From an uncultured Clostridium sp. (GTDB lineage Bacteria; Bacillota_A; Clostridia; Lachnospirales; Lachnospiraceae): DNA of 10,334 bases. Location of the stretch: NCBI GenBank assembly GCA_947174825.1, contig CAMWKN010000024.1, positions 1 through 10,334 on the forward strand, read 5' to 3'. The notes under the pieces were generated by a model that saw nothing but the letters and a program-made list of their open reading frames with translations, was not told where the DNA came from and ran no database searches. The position numbers and the translations under genes were made by a program. The first letter of the stretch is position 1, and the number at the start of each line of letters is the position of its first letter. Shown piece after piece: positions 1 through 4,380 of this stretch.

Positions 1-1667
1 AGATAATTCATACTGGTTGCATCATCCCACTTGAGTTCTGCCTTGGAGTCTGCAACTACTCCCTGCGCCCCTCTCATAGAATATGCTTCACAGGATAAAT
101 CCACTTTACCGTCTTTGGTCTTCTCTGCCCACAACCGGGAATAAAATGGCAATGCCACTACGTGCTGCTCTGCAGGAATCACACCGTCCAATAAAGAAAT
201 GGAACTGGTAACATAACTCAATGATGACACTGGTCCTGCCTGCTCTGATCCAGAATAATATTCGTCATATGCCATAGTAATCACATAATCGGCTACCGCT
301 GCCTGCTCTGCCCGATCATAATACGCATTAAAATCCCGGAGCGGATAATTATCAATGGATAAGGAAATTCCATTATTTCGGCACATAATTCCCAACTCTC
401 GGATAAACTGGACAAAATCTTTCCCATTTTCCTGTTTTACATTCTCAAAATCTATATTAATACCATCCAAACTGTAGCGAATCGCTTCTGCTGTCAGGTT
501 CTTTGCCAGTCTCTGTCTTCTACTGGAAACAGATAACACTTTTCCAATCTTCATATTAGCGGCAAAATCATCACACAATGCCCACACTTTCACACCCGCT
601 CTATGAGCCGCCTGCACATAAGCATCCGATGCCAGAGAGGAAATATTTCCTTTATTATCGGAAGTCTGGAACCATGTTGGTGCAACAACATTAACTCCTT
701 TTGTGCCAGCAAGAACATTAGCCAGCTGAGCATTTGCAGTCTGATTGGTAACCTGATGCCATGCCAGGACTACTTTTTCATCCATGAGAATATGACTGTA
801 CTTTTCCTCCTTGAAATCCGTTTTGCTCTGATCGCTATACTTGCTACTAAGATGGTCTTTCTTGACATAACCAATCACGCCGTCTTTTGACATAACCTGA
901 ACGAATGATTTATCTTCCTTAAGTTCTTTTTTCTGTTTAGTATCTTCCTTTTTTTCCTTAGTATCTTCCTTATTTGTAGTGGCAGGATCTTCGGTAGATG
1001 CATCATCCTGCTTATCCGCATCTTTCTCCTGACTATTCTCCTGTTTAGAATCCCCTGTCAGCACCGGCACCCTGACCTGATCCTTTTCCTTAAGATCTAC
1101 CAGAATGTCACTCTTGATATTTGGCTGAGCCCGCAAGGCAGCATCTTTCTTAACATCATAATATGAAATGTCTGTATTATATATATTCTGGATAACCACA
1201 CGGTTCGGTGATTGGTATGTTTTATAATCCAATGCCGTATACTCTTTGATATAATCCAGTGCAACATAGGCAGTCTGCCCGTCTGTTTTTACCGTAACAT
1301 AATCTTTAGACTCTTTGCTTTTATTGATGTATACGTCCTGACTGTCAAGATCCGTCTGTATCATCGCTGTAGATGTAGTATAGAGCAATACATTCTCAGC
1401 AGTATCCCAATAAAACCGTGGGTTCAAATATTCATTTACAAATGTAATATCTAAATAAAATTTGCCATTGTCACACAAAACACCAGCATCTGTAATCCGA
1501 TCATTGAGAATGACCTTTGCCTGCCCATCTTCTACCGAAAAATATTTCTGTAGAGACATATGTGTCTTACTCGGTGTATTTTTTTTAATTAAATGAACCG
1601 TCACTGCAATCAGTGCCACTAAAACTACAACTAATACTCCAATTATCACGGGTTTCTTATTCTTCAT
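1..1667 (-). CDS. Membrane-anchored GH18-type glycosidase with stalk and split SH3 domain (3' end outside window)
   Basis: The frame is open from ATG at 1667 to the left edge, giving 555 codons with no stop, so the C-terminus is missing. The start follows a GGGGG-type ribosome site. Domains read in order: a single hydrophobic segment at about residues 5-23 (signal anchor); a region at about 35-155 resembling the copper-amine-oxidase N-terminal-like stalk domain; a bacterial SH3-like domain whose first half (AALRAQPNIKSD, about 173-205) and second half (SKDGVIGYVKKDHL, about 254-273) are separated by a Lys/Glu/Asp-rich linker of about 46 residues; then a GH18 domain from about 292. The GH18 signature is SLDGINIDFE, with E408 the likely catalytic acid and N404 in place of the first Asp of DxDxE. 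In characterised relatives such as YaaH/SleL-type enzymes this fold cuts GlcNAc-containing cell-wall or spore-cortex glycan. Here the surface location and cell-wall role are inferred. The exact substrate cannot be told. Confidence 0.88.
   Translation of the reverse strand, partial: MKNKKPVIIGVLVVVLVALIAVTVHLIKKNTPSKTHMSLQKYFSVEDGQAKVILNDRITDAGVLCDNGKFYLDITFVNEYLNPRFYWDTAENVLLYTTSTAMIQTDLDSQDVYINKSKESKDYVTVKTDGQTAYVALDYIKEYTALDYKTYQSPNRVVIQNIYNTDISYYDVKKDAALRAQPNIKSDILVDLKEKDQVRVPVLTGDSKQENSQEKDADKQDDASTEDPATTNKEDTKEKKEDTKQKKELKEDKSFVQVMSKDGVIGYVKKDHLSSKYSDQSKTDFKEEKYSHILMDEKVVLAWHQVTNQTANAQLANVLAGTKGVNVVAPTWFQTSDNKGNISSLASDAYVQAAHRAGVKVWALCDDFAANMKIGKVLSVSSRRQRLAKNLTAEAIRYSLDGINIDFENVKQENGKDFVQFIRELGIMCRNNGISLSIDNYPLRDFNAYYDRAEQAAVADYVITMAYDEYYSGSEQAGPVSSLSYVTSSISLLDGVIPAEQHVVALPFYSRLWAEKTKDGKVDLSCEAYSMRGAQGVVADSKAELKWDDATSMNY
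911..971. repeat. Short tandem-like repeat in the SH3 linker coding region
   Basis: The 14-mer ttagtatcttcctt occurs at 937-950 and 958-971, a 21-bp (7-codon) period. A shorter copy, tatcttcctt, lies at 911-920. On the coding strand these give repeated KEDTK/KEDK peptides in the charged linker that splits the SH3-like domain. The period is a multiple of three, so copy-number change would alter linker length without breaking the frame. Confidence 0.7.
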
Positions 1668-1730
1668 TCGTTAATCCCCCTGGTTTCTATTGCGATTGAT
1701 TTGTTACAGCTACAATTGCACATATATAAT

Positions 1731-1759
1731 AGTATAACACTTTTCTGTCCAATTAGCAA
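1731..1759 (-). promoter_or_regulatory. Sigma-A-like promoter of the GH18 gene
   Basis: On the minus strand TTGCTA (1759-1754) is followed by a 17-bp spacer and TATACT (1736-1731), a 5/6 match to the -10 consensus. Transcription would start near 1724 and leave a leader of about 57 nt before the ATG at 1667. The -35 box lies inside the arm of a long inverted repeat (1754-1800). Confidence 0.65.
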
Positions 1760-1800
1760 TTTTGAGAAGAATCGAAATGGATTCCTCTCAAAATCTGCTA
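1754..1800. repeat. 47-bp imperfect inverted repeat overlapping the GH18 -35 box
   Basis: The left arm at 1754-1773 pairs with 1780-1800 around a 6-nt loop (gaaatg). There is one bulged base and one mismatch, which is a G-T wobble on the minus strand. On the plus strand the right arm is followed by TTTTT (1801-1805), so it resembles a weak, GC-poor terminator, but no intact plus-strand gene precedes it. Because the left arm contains the GH18 -35 hexamer, it could instead be a protein-binding or cruciform site at that promoter. Confidence 0.55.
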
Positions 1801-1807
1801 TTTTTGA

Positions 1808-2083
1808 AGGATTGATTTCGACGCAATAGACATAACCTGTCTATTAACAATGCCTGTACCCCAGACTGATGCTGAGATATGGAACTACTGCAATATGATC
1901 CTCTCCATCGGCTTACCTCCCACAGAACAGTTTGCATGACAGCTATGTGATACGTTTTACAAACCATCCAAATATTTCTCAGAGCCGAATCCCTATGATA
2001 CGCAAGCTATGGGAACCTTTTTTCAGAGTAAGAATAATTTAAACATAGATCCAGACAGCAGATCCGATTACGGATCCCTATGA
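1808..2083 (+). pseudogene. Decayed coding fragment with in-frame TGA, unknown family
   Basis: This plus-strand frame runs 92 codons between stops at 1805-1807 and 2081-2083 and is broken only by TGA at 1937-1939. The reading is protein-like on both sides: EIWNYCNMILSIGLPPTEQF before the stop, LCDTFYKPSKYFSEPNPYD and TQAMGTFFQSKNNLNIDPDS after it. Its aromatic-rich composition and ordinary codons do not look like random intergenic sequence. The first ATG (1850) has no ribosome site. A TGG (Trp) or CGA/GGA codon mutated to TGA would explain the break. After 2083 other frames stay partly open (for example DPYDRYDVDIPHRYCYP near 2072-2122), which suggests a further frameshift. I do not recognise the family. 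Selenocysteine is unlikely because I see no convincing SECIS hairpin just after the TGA. Confidence 0.4.
1815..1828. repeat. 14-bp direct repeat, copy 1 (GH18 side)
   Basis: atttcgacgcaata is repeated exactly at 2446-2459. Read on the minus strand it is TATTGCGTCGAAAT. Its CGTCGAA core is one base from the Spo0A box TGTCGAA. It lies 55 bp upstream of the GH18 -35 box and is followed directly by a perfect inverted repeat, aatagaca/tgtctatt (1825-1832 and 1838-1845). Confidence 0.6.
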
Positions 2084-2445
2084 TAGATATGATGTCGATA
2101 TACCCCACAGGTACTGTTACCCTTGACACCACGATATACCTCCTCCCCGAAATGGATCACATTCCGTGTTCTAAAAACACCATTTCACCTCCTTTGCCCA
2201 GGATTCGTTTCTCTGCACATATTATATTCTCGAACTTTCCATTCTACAAGCCCTAACAGGCACTGTTCCCTGTAGAAAAAAACAGATCATTTATAGAACA
2301 TATTACTAAAAACAATGTCATTTTCTCAGATTTTACTCAGATTTACTAAAAATTGTTGAAAATGTGAATTATCTCCACGTATTCTTTTGGCGAAATAAAC
2401 AAACTCTATCATTGCGAATCCAAAAGCAACTTTTATAACCGACAT
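2084..2445. other. Gene-free stretch upstream of mecA
   Basis: I see no intact gene here. The minus strand carries good ribosome-site-like strings (AAAGGAGGTGAA near 2195; GGGGAGGAGG near 2145) followed by start codons, but the reading frames they open are only 8 and 41 codons and do not look like proteins. Short inverted repeats occur, including ctaca/tgtag at about 2244-2275. A near-tandem pair, ctcagatttta/ctcagatttac, lies near 2326-2347. The 12-mer atccctatgata at 2074-2085 also occurs at 1989-2000. The region probably includes remains of the broken reading frame to its left. Confidence 0.4.
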
Positions 2446-2459
2446 ATTTCGACGCAATA
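2446..2459. repeat. 14-bp direct repeat, copy 2 (mecA side)
   Basis: This is an exact copy of 1815-1828. Here it sits in a short palindromic setting (catatt-7-aatatg, 2443-2461), and its right edge is 24 bp upstream of the mecA -35 box. The shared CGTCGAA core (minus strand) near both divergent promoters suggests a common DNA-binding site, with a Spo0A-like box as one candidate. Confidence 0.6.
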
Positions 2460-2483
2460 TGCCATAAAAACCTTTATTTTGCG

Positions 2484-2512
2484 TTGACTTATCAAAATAA
2501 TTAAACTATACT
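2484..2512 (+). promoter_or_regulatory. Sigma-A-like promoter of mecA
   Basis: TTGACT (2484-2489), a 17-bp spacer and TATACT (2507-2512) give a near-consensus promoter. The predicted start near 2519 leaves an untranslated leader of about 68 nt before the mecA ATG. Confidence 0.8.
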
Positions 2513-2519
2513 TAACATA

Positions 2520-2555
2520 GACAGGAAGCAAGTGAAACTCTTTGTTTTTCCTGTC
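2520..2555 (+). other. Hairpin at the 5' end of the mecA mRNA
   Basis: gacaggaa (2520-2527) and ttcctgtc (2548-2555) form a perfect 8-bp stem. The loop has a possible second helix, aag with ctt. It begins at about the predicted transcript start, so it would cap the mecA mRNA and could protect it from 5' decay or modulate initiation. It does not cover the mecA ribosome site. Confidence 0.45.
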
Positions 2556-2586
2556 AAATATAGAATCTCAGAAGGGAAGTGAGCCT

Positions 2587-3414
2587 ATGCGAATCGAAAA
2601 GATAAACGATCATCAAATTCGATGTACATTAAGCCAAAAGGATCTTAGGGATCGCGAGCTGCGCATCAGTGAGTTGGCATACGGTACAGAAAAAGCCAAG
2701 GCTCTGTTTCGCGATATGATGCAGCAAGCTTCCTATGAATTTGGATTTGAAGTGGATGATATTCCGCTGATGATTGAAGCAATCCCTATGTTACCAGATG
2801 CTTTAGTATTAGTTATTACCAAAGTGGAGGATCCTGATGAATTAGATACCAGATTTTCACATTTTACCGATGATCCGGAGGATGATTTATATGAAGATGA
2901 CATGGAAAAATCTGGATTTGATTTTATAGACAGTTTGACAGAAGAAGAGATCGACTATGATGATTTCTCTGACGAAATTGAATCTGACAGTATGTCCAAT
3001 TTAGAAACACTTCCTTTCAAAGCAGATGAGTTGGAGGAAAAAGAGGACGACTTTATCTCTCTGCCGGAAGTATTAGGCATGAGTCCCAGACCAAAGACAG
3101 AGCCGATCAAAGAACAGACAGATATCATTCGAATTTACCAATTCCATTCTTTGGATCAGCTATCTTCTCTGGGTGAACATCTACTCTTCCAATATAAGGG
3201 AGTAAATACGGTTTACAAGAATTCCGTTGACAAAAGCTATTTCCTGATTTTACACAAATCTGACCATACTCCGGAAGAATTTAGCAAAATCTGTAATACT
3301 GTCAGCGAATATGGCATGCCGGTACGTAATACTTACGCCAGTTCCTCCTATTATGAAGAACACTATGATACTCTGATTCGGGATCAAGCTTTACAGGTTC
3401 TGGGAAAAATATAA
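2587..3414 (+). CDS. mecA: MecA-family adaptor protein for Clp proteolysis
   Basis: This 275-residue protein opens with MRIEKINDHQIRCTLSQKDL, typical of the MecA N-terminal substrate-binding domain (about 1-85). A strongly acidic, low-complexity linker follows (about 91-178). The C-terminal domain (about 179-275) ends with the family pattern YYEEHYDTLIRDQALQVL. In Bacillus MecA the N-domain binds substrates such as ComK and the C-domain docks on and assembles the ClpC ATPase, sending clients to ClpCP. The same role is likely here, with clients unknown. It is longer than B. subtilis MecA (about 218 residues), mainly because of the linker. The frame extends upstream to a TTG at 2542, but the ATG at 2587 follows AAGGGAAG and begins exactly at the conserved MRIEK. 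Its promoter is at 2484-2512 and its terminator at 3483-3546. It appears to be a single-gene unit. Confidence 0.9.
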   Translation: MRIEKINDHQIRCTLSQKDLRDRELRISELAYGTEKAKALFRDMMQQASYEFGFEVDDIPLMIEAIPMLPDALVLVITKVEDPDELDTRFSHFTDDPEDDLYEDDMEKSGFDFIDSLTEEEIDYDDFSDEIESDSMSNLETLPFKADELEEKEDDFISLPEVLGMSPRPKTEPIKEQTDIIRIYQFHSLDQLSSLGEHLLFQYKGVNTVYKNSVDKSYFLILHKSDHTPEEFSKICNTVSEYGMPVRNTYASSSYYEEHYDTLIRDQALQVLGKI

Positions 3415-3482
3415 TTTATCCAGCTAAGTATCTGAATACGACGGAATCGCTCAGCGGAACCCAAACTGTCGATTTAAGAAAT

Positions 3483-3546
3483 ACAAAAAACAAGAGCAGA
3501 TAAGGATATGCTACTAAGTCAAATCCTATCTGCTCTTCCTTTTTTC
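3483..3546. terminator. Bidirectional terminator between mecA and the DUF1858 gene
   Basis: aagagcagataaggat (3492-3507) pairs with atcctatctgctctt (3523-3537) through about 15 pairs with one bulged A. On the plus strand it is followed by ccttttttc (3539-3546). On the minus strand the T-run GTTTTTTG follows (3491-3484). It can therefore end mecA from the left and the convergent DUF1858 gene from the right. Confidence 0.85.
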
Positions 3547-3637
3547 AACAACACCAGCATCCCTAATTTCTAACTCTGAAATTTTAAGGGCAACACTGCA
3601 TATAGGCAAACTGTTCTTTTAGTTGCGTGTCCGTGTA

Positions 3638-3850
3638 CTAGGCTTCCTTCTTTGCCAGATACTCATTGACACTGTTTACCAGATCATCGGCAGCCAGGCC
3701 ATGCACTGCAGCTGCTTCTTCCAGGCTCTCTCCCTGGGATGCCGGACAACCGATGCAATGCATACCAGATGCCATCAGAATCGCTGCGATTCCTGGATCA
3801 ATCTGTAACATATCACCAATAATCATACTTTTATCCACTTGTTTTGCCAT
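3638..3850 (-). CDS. DUF1858 domain protein with CxxC motif
   Basis: This 70-residue protein contains the DUF1858 pattern: an N-terminal KSMIIGDMLQIDPGIAAILM stretch, then GMHCIGCPASQGESLEEAAA with C32 and C35, and a C-terminal helix ending VNEYLAKKEA. The same small domain occurs alone in many anaerobes and at the N-terminus of iron-sulfur repair proteins such as ScdA. It is proposed to handle redox or metal chemistry through the CxxC pair, but no reaction is established. The ATG at 3850 follows GAGGTG at suitable distance. It has its own candidate promoter (3961-3969) and shares the terminator with mecA. The neighbouring ferredoxin gene points to an iron-sulfur or redox setting, though the terminator at 4001-4049 shows separate transcription. 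Confidence 0.85.
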   Translation of the reverse strand: MAKQVDKSMIIGDMLQIDPGIAAILMASGMHCIGCPASQGESLEEAAAVHGLAADDLVNSVNEYLAKKEA

Positions 3851-3960
3851 GATTACACCTCATTTCTACAATAGTGAAAAATTCTGTAATGTTCTTCCGT
3901 ACTATTGTTTCCTTATATTTTCTTGATATTCTTTCGTTCAGTATGCCCGAACCAGCAAAC

Positions 3961-3969
3961 ATTATAACA
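3961..3969 (-). promoter_or_regulatory. Extended -10 promoter of the DUF1858 gene
   Basis: On the minus strand TGTTATAAT (3969-3961) is a perfect -10 box with the extended TGn element. No good -35 hexamer is seen 16-18 bp upstream, which fits an extended -10 promoter. Predicted leader is about 100 nt. Confidence 0.55.
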
Positions 3970-4000
3970 CCAGTCTAATAGAAAAGCTAGTACCAAGAAC

Positions 4001-4049
4001 AAAAAAGCTGTCTATTCAGCACGATTACTCGTCCAAATACACAGCTTTT
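4001..4049 (-). terminator. Rho-independent terminator of the ferredoxin gene
   Basis: On the minus strand AAAAGCTGT (4049-4041) pairs with ACAGCTTTT (4011-4003), and the T-run continues to 4001. The loop holds a second small stem, acga-4-tcgt (4021-4032). It lies 28 bp after the ferredoxin stop codon and just upstream of the DUF1858 promoter. Confidence 0.75.
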
Positions 4050-4076
4050 GTAATTCTGCAGATTTATTGCAACGAA

Positions 4077-4247
4077 TTAGCCCTCAGAAATTGCTCCGGA
4101 AGGGCATGTACCTGCACAAGCTCCACAAGAGATGCATGTATCAGCATCAATCTCATAATGAGAAGATCCCTCAGAAATTGCTCCTACTGGACATCCACCT
4201 GCACAAGCTCCACAGCTTACGCAATCATCACTAATAACATATGCCAT
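4077..4247 (-). CDS. 2[4Fe-4S] ferredoxin, 56 residues
   Basis: The product begins MAYVISDDCVSCGACAGGCP and carries two CxxCxxCxxxCP motifs: C9, C12, C15, C19 and C38, C41, C44, C48. This is the clostridial-type ferredoxin that holds two low-potential [4Fe-4S] clusters, with the last Cys of each motif serving the other cluster. It is a soluble electron carrier for enzymes such as pyruvate:ferredoxin oxidoreductase and hydrogenase. Length is normal for the family. The ATG at 4247 follows a perfect AAGGAGG (4263-4257). The two halves are a tandem duplication that is still visible in the DNA: two 17-bp stretches recur exactly 87 bp (29 codons) apart. It has its own promoter and terminator, so it is a single-gene unit. 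Confidence 0.95.
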   Translation of the reverse strand: MAYVISDDCVSCGACAGGCPVGAISEGSSHYEIDADTCISCGACAGTCPSGAISEG

Positions 4248-4283
4248 TTTGACATTCCTCCTTTTGGAAATTTATTTGACAAC

Positions 4284-4312
4284 ATTCTAATACAATTTGT
4301 TAAAAATAGCAA
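4284..4312 (-). promoter_or_regulatory. Sigma-A-like promoter of the ferredoxin gene
   Basis: On the minus strand TTGCTA (4312-4307), a 17-bp spacer and TAGAAT (4289-4284) precede the AAGGAGG site. The -35 box begins 4 bp after the T-run of the upstream permease terminator, so the two units are packed back to back. Confidence 0.7.
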
Positions 4313-4315
4313 GGG

Positions 4316-4343
4316 AAAAAAAGCGGAAAAGCCTTATTTTTCC
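4316..4343 (-). terminator. Terminator of the ABC transporter operon
   Basis: On the minus strand GGAAAA (4343-4338) and TTTTCC (4330-4325) form a short stem, followed by GC and seven T residues (4322-4316). It lies 37 bp after the permease stop codon. The stem is short, so efficiency may be moderate. Confidence 0.6.
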
Positions 4344-4380
4344 AGGTTAGACAGCACTTACTTTGGTTAGTATTTTCATA

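Noticed and set aside
603..890. 95-codon plus-strand frame opposite the GH18 gene
   Set aside because: It is a shadow of the minus-strand GH18 coding region with no ribosome site and a Cys/Phe/Ile-rich, non-protein-like reading. The same holds for 1212-1454.
1937..1939. TGA as a selenocysteine codon
   Set aside because: No convincing stem-loop of bacterial SECIS type follows, there is no ribosome site for the frame, and other frames nearby also look broken.
2120..2205. Minus-strand AAAGGAGG and GGAGGAGG sites with starts
   Set aside because: The frames stop after 8 and 41 codons and do not look like proteins; treated as chance purine-rich strings.
2542..2586. Upstream TTG start extending MecA by 15 residues
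   Set aside because: The ATG at 2587 has a better ribosome site and coincides with the conserved MRIEK opening; the extension overlaps the 5' hairpin.
3623..3926. Plus-strand frames overlapping the DUF1858 gene
   Set aside because: They are antisense shadows of the recognised DUF1858 gene and its upstream region.
4158..4370. 70-codon plus-strand frame across the ferredoxin start
   Set aside because: It is antisense to the ferredoxin gene and its promoter and terminator; the real gene is the 56-residue minus-strand ferredoxin.
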